Positions 45,711-55,400 of a stretch of DNA of 64,000 nucleotides are shown piece by piece (positions within the stretch are counted from its first letter, which is position 1; each line of letters begins with the position of its first letter). The stretch is from Litorimonas sp947503715 (GTDB taxonomy: Bacteria; Pseudomonadota; Alphaproteobacteria; Caulobacterales; Maricaulaceae), in contig NZ_CP189850.1 of NCBI RefSeq assembly GCF_050271975.1, positions 2,852,001-2,916,000 on the forward strand, given 5' to 3'. The translations under genes were made by a program, and so were the position numbers. Under the pieces are notes generated by a model, which saw only the letters and a program-made list of their open reading frames with translations, was not told where the DNA came from and ran no database searches.

Positions 45711-46264
45711 TCATCGCCAGATTTTTATGGATTAATTTGCGCTCCAACCGCGCTGGACGGCCACAAACAGACTTAGAACCAGAACCACAGTATATATAAC
45801 TAAGAATTATCGAAAATTTTCGGATTTTCGTGGAAGAACAAATGACTCCCAAGAGGGGCTGCCATTATCCCCAATGTTCAACGATTACAATGATTTAAAA
45901 TATTACACAAGATGTTTGTTAGGCAAGAAGTCAGCCATTTGTAAGGCAAACAACGGCTGTTTATTGCGTAGCATCATCGCGTACGGTAGACTTGCATAAA
46001 AATCCGACCCGCCAGGGTCGGGTCAATATAATTTTTATTTGTCATATATTTCAGAGCGTTGAATCTCTTTCTTTTCTGTTACACAATTTGCTTCACAGAC
46101 TGTTGCGCAGAAGAGTACAAAAAACTTCAAAAATAATACGAGAACAGAGTTAATGTACGCAGCCAACTAAATCCTCAGGCAATCATTTGGAAAATTTCAT
46201 CAACCTCAATATCGGAAGCACTAGTGAGAAAGGCGAACATCCAAACCAATTGCGGCTTTTAGAT
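45711..46264. other. AT-rich gap without genes
   Basis: 554 bp between the RTX remnant and the exopolysaccharide locus. Apart from the terminator at 45998 and a short palindrome (CGAAAATTTTCG near 45810), I see no gene, tRNA or repeat. Its AT-richness contrasts with the DNA left of 44 kb. Confidence 0.5.
45998..46021 (-). terminator. Terminator of the leftward exopolysaccharide operon
   Basis: Stem CCGACCC / GGGTCGG (46004-46010 with 46015-46021), loop GCCA, followed on the minus strand by ATTTTTATG. It is about 240 bases past the GT4 stop. Confidence 0.8.
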
Positions 46265-47524
46265 TCAACTTAGAACTTGTCGCGAAATTTCGATTTCCTC
46301 AAGTCGTAAAGCGGAATTTTTAGCTTTACGCAGAACATTAAAATTCCCAGTTTTCGTTTTTCTAAGAAGTTGCAGTTGAATGGACGCGACGGTTTCCATC
46401 GTAACCCCTTTTGAAACATGCAGGTTGTTGTCTGCGTAGCTTTGTCCGAGTTCCGAGCTATTCAGGCATTCCAAAATGGATTCTTCAAGCGCCTTTTGGT
46501 CCAGAGGCGTAAAGTTAAAACCCTTCAGTCCCTCACGTTCAGTCACATCGACAAAATCACCCATCATTGGATAAGCGGCTGGCGTTCCGTAGATCGCAGC
46601 TTGATGCAGAACACCTGAACTTCCAGTCGTACTATCATAGTCAAAAATCGCGAGTTTAGCCTGTGTAAAGAATGTGGCGACATCTTCTTCCGCAACATAA
46701 CCATGGAAGACAATGTTTTCGTCCGCCTTGTGCTCTGCTTCCAAGGACTTCAAATAGCCAGGTGTTGCCGGATGATCGCTCCCCCCGATAATCAACTTAA
46801 TTTTTTGATTTTCTGTTCGAGACACATTCAATTTTTGTATGGCGCCAATCGTTCGCTCGAGTCTTTTGTAGGTTCCGAATTTCCCCATTGTCACGATCGT
46901 GCGAGGTCGCTCAGAGAGATTTGTGATCTCAATATCGGACGCCAAAGGAAAAGAACCGTGAGGGACCATAAAGGCATTCTTGGCTTTATACTTATCCTTC
47001 AAAATATCCCAGAAACTATCTAAAGTTACGGTCATGAAGCCCGACAACAACATAGTCTTGGTCACGAAATAACTGGCTGCACCTACTAACTTTTGGCGGA
47101 ATGGGCTTTTCGCAAGGTTCGTTTTACTAAGATCTACGGCTTCCACTAAATTATGCATAATCACGCCTGAAGGCAGGCCCGATTTTTGAGAAACAGTTGG
47201 CGTCAGCAATCCGAGAGCTGCAGGAATCTCACTGTCCCCAAAAGAGGCGGTTTGAAGATTATAGATAACCCCTTCTGCCTGCGATGACTTTAGCCCGCGC
47301 AGAATATGAAAACCTGCCAACGGATCATTGAACCGCCATATGCGCTTGACCTCTACCTTAGGGCCGAGGTCAAGCTCAGGCAGATCGCCTGGATACTTAT
47401 CGGCAACCACGATGATCTTTTCAATGTCTGACCGCGCAGCAAACGCGTTGACAAGATGAAGCCCATACTCGTTCAAAGAACCCGCGCTTGGCGGAAAGGC
47501 AGTAACAATAGCTATAGTTTTCAT
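46265..47524 (-). CDS. GT4-family glycosyltransferase
   Basis: 419 residues. GT-B fold: N-terminal IVTAFPPSAGSLNEYGLHLV, hinge region MVPHGSFPL, then RPRTIVTMGKFGTYKRLERTIGAI (GT4 core), LIIGGSDHP, VFHGYVAEEDVATFF and the donor-binding FDYDSTTGSSGVLHQAAIYGTPA. It adds a sugar to a lipid-linked or polymer acceptor in the cytoplasm. Start at 47524 (GGAA six bases upstream) rather than 47536. Last gene of the leftward operon. AT-rich compared with the core genome. Confidence 0.88.
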   Translation of the reverse strand: MKTIAIVTAFPPSAGSLNEYGLHLVNAFAARSDIEKIIVVADKYPGDLPELDLGPKVEVKRIWRFNDPLAGFHILRGLKSSQAEGVIYNLQTASFGDSEIPAALGLLTPTVSQKSGLPSGVIMHNLVEAVDLSKTNLAKSPFRQKLVGAASYFVTKTMLLSGFMTVTLDSFWDILKDKYKAKNAFMVPHGSFPLASDIEITNLSERPRTIVTMGKFGTYKRLERTIGAIQKLNVSRTENQKIKLIIGGSDHPATPGYLKSLEAEHKADENIVFHGYVAEEDVATFFTQAKLAIFDYDSTTGSSGVLHQAAIYGTPAAYPMMGDFVDVTEREGLKGFNFTPLDQKALEESILECLNSSELGQSYADNNLHVSKGVTMETVASIQLQLLRKTKTGNFNVLRKAKNSALRLEEIEISRQVLS

Positions 47525-47547
47525 GATATTTTCCATAATGTTTAAGT

Positions 47548-49059
47548 TTAGTTATTGGATTGACGTGCGAGATTTTCAGCATGTGCCTGAAGAACGTTTT
47601 TTGAAGGACGAGCTGAGCCATCCGAACGAAGTAAGCCGAAATGTCTTTGCTGCGCTTTCCGCCAAGGCCTGCGTCCAACGACATCACTCCCGACATGTTG
47701 AAAGTCGTTTAGTGTCCATACGAACACGCCATCGGCGCTATGAGATTGCCTTAGCTGGCTTTGAAGACGCGAGGCCTGTTTGACTTCCGCTGCTCGGGTG
47801 GACCGAAATGGATTCCAAATTGTTGAGCCAAGTTCTGTGATCATAACCGGCTTGTCGCCAGCTTCAGTTTTTATCGCGTCCAGACGATCAGAAAATCCTT
47901 CGACGTCTCCATATTCATGATAGGTCACAAAATCGATGACATTTTTTAAACCGAGTGCTGAGTTTGGATTTGACCACCCGACTGTTATCGGAACATCCGG
48001 GTACTGAATTTTAATGTGGCGCGCCATGACCGTCAGCCAACCTTCGACAACGCCTTTCCCCCACGTCGGAAAATCCAAATCAGCCTGATTTTTGATGTCT
48101 ATTCCTAAGATTGCCGGATTAGCTGATATGTCTGCCAGCACACGATCTATGTGATCGATGTCGCGTGTCATATTGGACAATGTGTAATCTGGGCGAAGAT
48201 CAAATAATGTGACAAGTACTTGAATGTTTTTTGCCGCGCAAAGATCTAAAAATAAGCGAAGTTTGGCCTTTGCATTGTCTTGTGTGGCCGCATCTTCGAA
48301 ATATTTATGGGTTAGAAATATGCGAACAGAATTCCCCCCCATATTACTTATTATTTCGAGATCAGACTTAATCTCTTCGATAGGGAAATCGGTCCAAAAT
48401 TCTTTCCACGAGGCAGATGCAGGATAATAATTCACCCCCACGAAATCAGTCGAAAATTTGTCATCAAATTTTCCGCTTCGGTCTTTGAAGTTCAAATATG
48501 TTGAGTCGAGAATTTCTGAAGTCTTCTGCATCCACCCATTTTGGGTTTGGTAGAACCTAAACAACCTAGTTTCGTTTGCGAACTCGTCGATAGCTACTGA
48601 ATTGATTTCAGGGTCAGAATTAAAGGTCACGCGCAAGCTGGTCTCTTTGACATTCGCGACGCGTAAATCTTTGTTGACCTGACCTTCTTGAAATTCACGA
48701 CCTAATCGAAAAACCAATTCACAGGGCTTTGTTGTCGATTGACATGTAGTCTCTTTCACAACAGTCAAAGCTTGCCCTGTTACGGAGGCCTCGCTGTCTG
48801 AGGTTCGATCGAGTTGCTCCGATTGCATCACGATCCCAGAAAGCCTCTGGCGGTCTTGAACAGAGAGTTTGAATGTATCCCCAATCCAATCTCTATCGAG
48901 AAACTCTACGGGCTTGATCAAATGCTCATGCAAGTATTCATTTGATCCAATTGGCGAATCTATGACGTTGGAAATAATCCCCGCGAACGCAACACCGGAT
49001 AGGAGGATACCAACGGAAACGGGAAGTCGTTTCAAGTTATGACGGCTCTTAAGTATCAT
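47548..49059 (-). CDS. Membrane-anchored glycoside hydrolase-like (clan GH-A) protein
   Basis: 503 residues. An N-terminal signal anchor (LPVSVGILLSGVAFAGIISNV) is followed by an about 150-residue beta domain with a Cys pair (TTCQSTTKPCELVF). Then comes a TIM-barrel hydrolase from about 206: VGVNYYPASASW, MGGNSVRIFLTHKYF, ILGIDIKNQADLDFPTW, VTYHEYGD and VMITELGST. The nucleophile Glu (E409) is present, but at the strand-4 acid/base place, usually Asn-Glu, it reads N324-Q325 with D327 nearby. It may be catalytically altered. Glycosidases in polymer loci trim or release the chain. ATG overlaps the stop of the upstream Ig-like gene (ATGA); GGAGG at 7 bases. Confidence 0.75.
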   Translation of the reverse strand: MILKSRHNLKRLPVSVGILLSGVAFAGIISNVIDSPIGSNEYLHEHLIKPVEFLDRDWIGDTFKLSVQDRQRLSGIVMQSEQLDRTSDSEASVTGQALTVVKETTCQSTTKPCELVFRLGREFQEGQVNKDLRVANVKETSLRVTFNSDPEINSVAIDEFANETRLFRFYQTQNGWMQKTSEILDSTYLNFKDRSGKFDDKFSTDFVGVNYYPASASWKEFWTDFPIEEIKSDLEIISNMGGNSVRIFLTHKYFEDAATQDNAKAKLRLFLDLCAAKNIQVLVTLFDLRPDYTLSNMTRDIDHIDRVLADISANPAILGIDIKNQADLDFPTWGKGVVEGWLTVMARHIKIQYPDVPITVGWSNPNSALGLKNVIDFVTYHEYGDVEGFSDRLDAIKTEAGDKPVMITELGSTIWNPFRSTRAAEVKQASRLQSQLRQSHSADGVFVWTLNDFQHVGSDVVGRRPWRKAQQRHFGLLRSDGSARPSKNVLQAHAENLARQSNN

Positions 49060-49739
49060 GCTCCGACCTCCGGCGTTGCGCAAAAAACAGAGAGATCAGA
49101 AGAAAAGACTTCTACATTCTTCAATACAGCCCGAATTTTTAACGGAGCGACGTATTCACTAGGGCAAATACTGGTATAGATAATGCGGCCATTTGAAAGT
49201 TGCGCTGCTTCCAAACGTTTAACACCTGTATTGTCAACCCAACTCAGAGCCACAAGAGATTGGTCCGAAACCAAATTCCCAAAAGCGTCACTGATCGTCT
49301 CTGTCGTGATTTCTACCAAGTTGACATTGTTGGAGGACCTCACCTTTAACTTGAAAATATCTGGTTGAGTCGCGACGATTTGCACCCGAGCACTGTTTGA
49401 CGTCAAATCGCCGACAGTTGCCTGAAAGGTCATTCCGCCGGCTATTGTTTGAGCCGCAACATCAAATGACACCAAACCATTTGAAACCTTTCCCGATAAT
49501 GACTTCGGCACGCCATCGGAAACATAAGTCAGCTTTACCTCTTCACCTTGAACGCTTTTTCCATGACTATCTGTCATTTCAATCGTCACACTGATATTCT
49601 CTTCTGGGATTGTCGTTTGCGGCCCCGCGTAGACTTGTAGTCTGCCAGCGTCCATCTGTGCTTGAGCGGAACCTGCAAAAACCCCAACACTCATTACGAG
49701 TGATAGGAGGGATACAATTAATTTCGTTCGGTTCATCAT
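49056..49739 (-). CDS. Secreted Ig-like (Big-type) beta-sandwich protein
   Basis: 227 residues. Signal peptide MMNRTKLIVSLLSLVMSVGVFAGSAQA. The mature part resembles two invasin/Big-type beta-sandwich domains: TIPEENISVTIEMTDSHGKSVQGEEVKLTYVSDG with GMTFQATVGDLTSNSARVQIVA, then VRSSNNVNLVEITTETISDAFGNLVSDQSLVAL, with two cysteines late (SICPSEY, SVFCATP). It may be a periplasmic polymer-binding or assembly protein. First gene of the leftward operon, 25 bases past a predicted sigma-54 start site. Start at the first of two adjacent ATGs. Confidence 0.65.
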   Translation of the reverse strand: MMNRTKLIVSLLSLVMSVGVFAGSAQAQMDAGRLQVYAGPQTTIPEENISVTIEMTDSHGKSVQGEEVKLTYVSDGVPKSLSGKVSNGLVSFDVAAQTIAGGMTFQATVGDLTSNSARVQIVATQPDIFKLKVRSSNNVNLVEITTETISDAFGNLVSDQSLVALSWVDNTGVKRLEAAQLSNGRIIYTSICPSEYVAPLKIRAVLKNVEVFSSDLSVFCATPEVGA

Positions 49740-49772
49740 AGGTCTCTTCTTTGCGAAGTTACCTATGAATGG

Positions 49773-49789
49773 TTGCAATGGATGTGCCG
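49773..49789 (-). promoter_or_regulatory. Sigma-54 type promoter, leftward operon
   Basis: On the minus strand it reads CGGCAC-ATCCA-TTGCA, a close match to the -24/-12 consensus TGGCAC-N5-TTGCA. The GG (49788-49787) and GC (49776-49775) are 12 bases apart, as required. Predicted start near 49764, 25 bases upstream of the Ig-like gene ATG. Confidence 0.8.
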
Positions 49790-49877
49790 CAAAAAACGCC
49801 ATGTTTTGCGTGCAAATTGAGCAAAATTGCAAAATGATCTTTGCGAAATGCGAATGTGTTTTCTAATTTGCAAAGAA
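49788..49877. promoter_or_regulatory. Cluster of GCAAAA / TTTTGC boxes between divergent promoters
   Basis: Inverted pair CGCAAAA (49788-49794) / TTTTGCG (49804-49810), then TGCAAA (49811), GCAAAATTGCAAAA (49821-49834), TTTGCGAAATGCG (49840-49852) and TTTGCAAAG (49868-49876). They lie between two -24/-12 promoters that fire in opposite directions, where an enhancer for a sigma-54 activator would be expected. The same kind of box precedes the operon at 55.7 kb. Confidence 0.55.
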
Positions 49878-49903
49878 ATTAGCCGAAACCGCAGGGAAAA
49901 TAG

Positions 49904-49918
49904 CGGCCCAGCATTTGC
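49904..49918 (+). promoter_or_regulatory. Sigma-54 type promoter, rightward operon 1
   Basis: CGGCCCAGCATTTGC with GG (49905-49906) and GC (49917-49918) 12 bases apart. The -12 element is good and the -24 element fair. Predicted start near 49930, followed by GGAG at 49939 and the ATG at 49949. Confidence 0.6.
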
Positions 49919-49948
49919 GTAGCTATCTCCGAAATATTGGAGATTAAA

Positions 49949-51121
49949 ATGACGAAACACGAAACTTCACAGGCTGAAACCTTATCAAAAGACGCGTTAC
50001 TAAAGCGGTCTATTTGGAAGCATGATCGAACCTCGATTATTATACCCTGTTACAATGAGGCCAACAGATTACATCTGGAGGTCTTCCTAAACTTCGCCCG
50101 GAAGAACCCCAAAATTTCGTTCATATTTGTAGATGACGGTTCAAAAGATCTTACAATTAGCCTGCTCTGCGGAGCGATGGCAGCGTTACCTAAACAAGTC
50201 GACGTCTTAACAATGGCGCGAAATGCAGGAAAAGCAGAAGCTGTTCGTCACGGGCTTAAATTTGCAGCCGAACGCGGCGATAAATATATCGCGTTCTTAG
50301 ACGCCGATCTTGCAACACCGCTAAATGCAATCAACGACTTCATCTCAGTTGCAGACCGCTTAGACAACATTGATGTCGTTTTTGGATCGCGTGCTGGCGG
50401 TCTTGGTCGCCGTGTTTACAGAGACCTTCATCGTAAAATGATATCTTTGGTTTGCGCATCGATGGGTAGAATGGCGACAGGCTTGGCTTTGAAGGACACG
50501 CAATGCGGCGCGAAGTTATTTCGCAACAACGAACATCTAATCAACTGCTTAGACGCACCTTTCACGGCAGGTTGGCTTTTTGATGTCGAATTATTCCTGA
50601 GAATTTCTAACCCAAATCGGCGTGAACGAAAAAACTTCTTCGAATACCCGGTTCTTGAATGGACTGAAGTTCCAGGGTCAAACATTAAATTTTCGGATGT
50701 CATTAAAGGTGGGCTAAAAATGACGTCTCTGATTTTCAGTCAGTGGAAAATCAGAGCGCGTTTTCAAAACAGACGGAACCCAACCTCCCCAGCCCTTACC
50801 CAACACCTTCGCTCAGGCGAGGTATTGAGCACACAGAGTATTCGATCAATGGAAGCGATCATTTCGGATGAAAAGCAGCTCATCACATTAGACTTTTCGA
50901 ACGTTAAAACTCTAGGTCCATCTGTGTTTACAACGCTTACAGAGGTTTGCGAAAATCTTTTGGCTCGTGGCAAAGAAGTTTCAATCCACCTTCCTGATGA
51001 TAATGAAATTTTGTCTGTAGCGCGGCGCTCGTCAATCACCGCTCTTTTTAACTGCACTATTCTAAATCGCCTCCCTAGCCACTTAGCTGACAACACCCGT
51101 TTTTCATTGTCGGAGGCATAG
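49949..51121 (+). CDS. GT2 glycosyltransferase fused to a STAS-like domain
   Basis: 390 residues. Residues 27-270 are a polyprenyl-phosphate-type GT2: TSIIIPCYNEANRLHLE, FIFVDDGSKD (D62-D63), LTMARNAGKAEAVRHGL, YIAFLDADLATP (D118, D120), VVFGSRAG and DTQCGAKLF (185-190). Residues about 295-372 have the STAS pattern of anti-sigma-factor antagonists: LITLDFSNVKTLGPSVFTTL then NLLARGKEVSIHLPDDNEILSVARRSSITALF, with S325 at the usual phospho-site. Start at 49949 (GGAG at 7 bases). The STAS part may regulate the enzyme or dock it to a partner; no matching Ser kinase is in the window. The flippase gene starts directly after its stop. Confidence 0.82.
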   Translation: MTKHETSQAETLSKDALLKRSIWKHDRTSIIIPCYNEANRLHLEVFLNFARKNPKISFIFVDDGSKDLTISLLCGAMAALPKQVDVLTMARNAGKAEAVRHGLKFAAERGDKYIAFLDADLATPLNAINDFISVADRLDNIDVVFGSRAGGLGRRVYRDLHRKMISLVCASMGRMATGLALKDTQCGAKLFRNNEHLINCLDAPFTAGWLFDVELFLRISNPNRRERKNFFEYPVLEWTEVPGSNIKFSDVIKGGLKMTSLIFSQWKIRARFQNRRNPTSPALTQHLRSGEVLSTQSIRSMEAIISDEKQLITLDFSNVKTLGPSVFTTLTEVCENLLARGKEVSIHLPDDNEILSVARRSSITALFNCTILNRLPSHLADNTRFSLSEA

Positions 51122-52411
51122 ATGTCAAAATCTATCAAGCTTCCTTTGCAAATGGTGCGTTCAAATGCGTTGGTCGGCCCCGCTGCCGCATTGTTTGTTT
51201 CAGCGAATATCGCGAATGCTGCCAATCTAATTTTCAACATGGTTTTTGCTCGGATGATGGGACCGGCAGCCTTTGCTGATCTCACACTTCTTCTAACGCT
51301 AAAGCTGGGAATCTTGTCATTCCTAGGTGCACTACAATTCGCGTTTGCAGAGTTGACGGCAAAAGAAAATCAAGTTCAACAAAGCTATCGACGGGCACAT
51401 GCGCTATCTTGGCGAAGCCTCAAATTCTCATTGCCAGCAATGTTTATCATTATCGCGTTGGCGAATTACATTTCTGGCGTATTGAACTTTTCGTCCCCTT
51501 TGGCCCTTTGTGTCTTGGCACTCGCAATACCCTTTTTTCTTCCAATGGTGATTTACAGAGGACTCACTCAGGGATTGATTGATCTTCCAAAGATCATTCT
51601 TTCGATCCAAGCCGAGTGGATAATTCGACTTTTTGGCAGCCTGATCCTTTGGAAACTTGGATTTGGATTAGCAGGCATTGCCGCAGCTGTTGGGCTTTCC
51701 ATCATAGCTGGGTTTATTTTTTCAACGCGCAAAGAAGATTTACAACTTCTTAGTTCACGCAAACTATCGAGACTTGACCCGCAGACAAAGGCGCTTGGCG
51801 TCGTCGCCTTACCATACTTAATTTTGCAGATCGCTCAGGTGTTAGTTCTAGATAGCGATATTGTTATCGCGAAGGCTAGTTTTTCGCCTGAGACTGCGGG
51901 CCTCGTCGCGGGATTACTTCTCATTCAGCGCGTTTTCTTTTTCGCTTTCCTTTCTTCTTCTATGATCCTTCAGCCTCTCGTCGCGAAACGACAAGCCGAT
52001 CAAAAGTCTCCACAGGAATTGTTACTACTTTTGGGCGTAATAGCCATAATTACTGTCGCGGCAATGTTGATTATTCTGCCTAACGCTAATCTAATTGTTA
52101 GCGTCATGCTTGGGGATGAGTATCTTGCGCTGTCTTCAATCGTTTGGATAAGCGCTCTCACGGGCGCAGTCTTCATCGGTAGCCACTTGTGCGCAATCTA
52201 CAAAATCGCGCAAGGTCGAGGTTTCGCTGCTTTGATTATTCTATGCTTTAGCGGCGTACAACTAATCTCTCTCTCAGCAGTTAATCACTTCTTTCCTGAC
52301 ATCGGGTTAGAGACCTACTTCAGCCTGAAGTTGCTCATTCAAATTGCATGCGCTGCAGTCCTGATAGGAACCATTCTAATGCCTTTGAAAAAAGACAAGT
52401 TAGCCCGGTAA
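51122..52411 (+). CDS. Wzx/MATE-like polysaccharide flippase
   Basis: 429 residues, about 12-14 membrane spans and few charged loops. NAANLIFNMVFARMMGPAAFADLTLLLTL near the N-terminus is the pattern of oligosaccharide flippases (ARxLGP-type). It would move lipid-linked saccharide units across the inner membrane. The ATG abuts the stop of the GT2-STAS gene and its stop is 1 base before the next ATG, so the three genes are translated as a unit. Confidence 0.85.
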   Translation: MSKSIKLPLQMVRSNALVGPAAALFVSANIANAANLIFNMVFARMMGPAAFADLTLLLTLKLGILSFLGALQFAFAELTAKENQVQQSYRRAHALSWRSLKFSLPAMFIIIALANYISGVLNFSSPLALCVLALAIPFFLPMVIYRGLTQGLIDLPKIILSIQAEWIIRLFGSLILWKLGFGLAGIAAAVGLSIIAGFIFSTRKEDLQLLSSRKLSRLDPQTKALGVVALPYLILQIAQVLVLDSDIVIAKASFSPETAGLVAGLLLIQRVFFFAFLSSSMILQPLVAKRQADQKSPQELLLLLGVIAIITVAAMLIILPNANLIVSVMLGDEYLALSSIVWISALTGAVFIGSHLCAIYKIAQGRGFAALIILCFSGVQLISLSAVNHFFPDIGLETYFSLKLLIQIACAAVLIGTILMPLKKDKLAR

Positions 52412-52412
52412 A

Positions 52413-55400
52413 ATGACGGCGAGATCGTGGACATATCTTGCGATCTTACTAGCGCTCATGTTTCATGGGGCGCTTTTACCTTTCACCTATGGGCAAACAT
52501 ATGACTCTTATATCCATATGTTTTTTGGCAACCATTATCTAACATCTTGGTTCGATCCTTGGGAAACACGGTGGTATACTGGTTTTACAGTTACAGCCTA
52601 TCCACCGGGCAGCCATCAAGCCTTAGGCGTGTTGATGCGCTTCATCGATATGCGTATCGCATTTATAGTACTGCAACTTATGGCTATCGGCATTCTTATT
52701 ATTGGAGTGTTCAGATTCAGCCGTTTATGGGTGAATGATAAGGCAGCGTCATATGCAGCAATGCTATGCGCATTCTCAACCAGCATTTCGGAAACGCTTC
52801 ATATTTTCGGGCAGTTACCTACACTGCTTTCAATCGCGCTTTTCCTGAACGCAATTCCCCACATATCAAGCTGGATTGAACATGGCCGAAAGAGAGATTT
52901 TGTTTTCGGCCTTTTTCTAACAGCGGCGACAACCTCAGTTCACCATGTCACGCCGTTATTTGGAACTGTCTTCTTCGTGGCGCCGATTGGCATCGCAGCC
53001 CTCTTAGCTAATTTGAAACGACGCGGGCCTTCTAAACCCCATGGAAAATTAGCCTATTTGAAGTGGGCCTCGCCTGCTTTGATACGTGGCATCGTAATGG
53101 GATTGGGAATGTTGTTTCTAATCGTCACAATCGTTTTTCCATATTGGCATTGGTCCATTACCGACCCGATCTCTCAAGTCAGTATTCCGCACGGTAGCCG
53201 CGAAAATTTTATCGCGAAGCCGAATTTAGGCTTGATGTTCTTTGTCATTCCTTGGGGCATGCTGATCGCAGTCGTTCCCTATGTTGTATTAAAGTCAATT
53301 AGTACCCCGCTGTGGCCCTTAGGACTTTCCGTTTTGATAGCATTGTTTTTGGGAACGGGCGGAACCACGCCTTTTCCGCGCATTCTGCTGGGCCCTGCAT
53401 TTGAAATTCTGACATTGGATAGGTTCACCTTCTGGGCCTCAATTTTGATATTACCTTTCGCAGGTCTGGCGGTGCAAAGCCTGTGGGAAGGGCGAGGAAA
53501 AATATTGATAGATCGTGCTTTTGGCTCTTTCTTAAGCCGGGCCGCCCTAGTCCTAATGCTGGTAAGTTATGTGAGTCTCGCCGTTGGAACAGCCCTTCTT
53601 CCCACTTTCCGACCCACCCAGCCCGACTTCATTGATCCTGCCCCAATTGTCACATTTATGGATGAAGACCGTCATTCAGATTGGCGTTACCTGACACTCG
53701 GATTTGGGGATCAATTCGCCTATCACAGCGCTCTGATCAACGCCGAATCCGTTGACGGGAATTATCATTCGGCAAGACGACTTCCAAGTCTGATGAACTA
53801 CTCCGTAGAGCGACTAGAAAATTCAAAATATATGGGGGTCCCGGGCCTCGCCTCACTCAATCAGTTTCTCACGAATGCTGAAAAGTTTCATCTGAAATAT
53901 GTGTTCTCAAATGACGAGTTCTATGATCCGGTTCTACACTATACAGGATGGAACCAAGTCACACGTCTGAATAACGGAATACGCGTTTGGGAAAAACCGG
54001 ACATCACCCCTTTGCCTGCCATACGGCCCCGAAGGGAATTGCCCGAGTACCAAAAGCTTATGTGGGGAACTTTGCCAATCGGATCCTTAATTTTAGGATT
54101 ACTGACCTTAATTGGGCTTGCTTTACGGCAACAGCTGATATCATCTATATCAACCCCTTTTCTACAAAATGCGCCTTCGCCGTATATGACGATCAAGGTT
54201 CCTGAACCTGGACCAAATTTGACCGTCGACATCCTCACTCAAGTCCCATCAAGTCCAGCGGCATGGATGCCGCCTAATGCCATAACCTGGGCGGTAAGAG
54301 CCCTGCCTATAATTGCTGCCTTTATAGCGGTGATAATCATTAGCAAAACCATACAAAATCAACGCAAGCCTTTAATACCTGAAACGGTTGTAGAGCGTTT
54401 CTACCAGCATTTGGACTTCCGTGAGACTGAGCAGGCCTTCTCATTGCTTGTCGCTGATCCGGAGCTCGATTACGGACAATTTTTGAAAATCCAGAAACTC
54501 ACAGGCGGCCTTGTCCCGTCCTTTGGAAAACTCACATCTGTCACCACTATAAATGTAGAAAATTTAAGGGAAGGACAGGTTAGAGTCAGATCAAAACTTA
54601 CATACCTAACATCTATCGGAATACGTCCAGTCATTGCCGAAATGACTTTGCTGAAAAACGCTAATGAAGTTTGGCAAATCAAATATGAGCCCTCCGAAAA
54701 GAATTATACTCCAAGTCTTTTAACCAGAGTGAATGCACCACAGTTTCGTGATCTAACAGGTCAAAAAAACGTAAATCCAAAAGCCCCCGTTCAAAGGCTA
54801 GCACGTCCTCAAATCGAGCTAATGGCAGCAGAACTTGTCGAAGAAAACGGCAGATTATTCGTGATTGGCCGAATTAAGAACCTCTCGGAGTTTCCAGCCT
54901 GTACAAAAGTTTTAGCCCAAACAGTCGACCCCACATCGGAAACAAAATTTAAACAACATGCAGGTCGTATTGGTCCGCATCGACTTCTGCCCGGAGAAAG
55001 CTCCGCTTTTCGAATTGATTTTGAAGGATACTTAAAAATTCAAGATCAACCGTTTAACGCGGCTTACAATCCAGATGAATTCAGCTTGCCAGAATTTAGC
55101 AGCCTTCCTTCTGACGTCGACCTCTCGATCTCCACAACGGTGTGTTCTCCCGTATATTATAAGTCAGTCACATTCTCAGACATTGACGTTTCGAAAACGC
55201 AAGACGGCCACGCCCTTACCGTTACCGTGTCCAACACAGGCACAGAAATTGTAAGCACACTCCAGCTTAAACTATCTTATGTGGACGCTGATGGTCGTCT
55301 CAAATGGGTAGAGCCATATTACCTCCAGAATAACCTAATACCAGGCGAAGTAAGAAGCATTCAAATCCCTCTATCAGAAACATCGGGCACACATGTTTCG

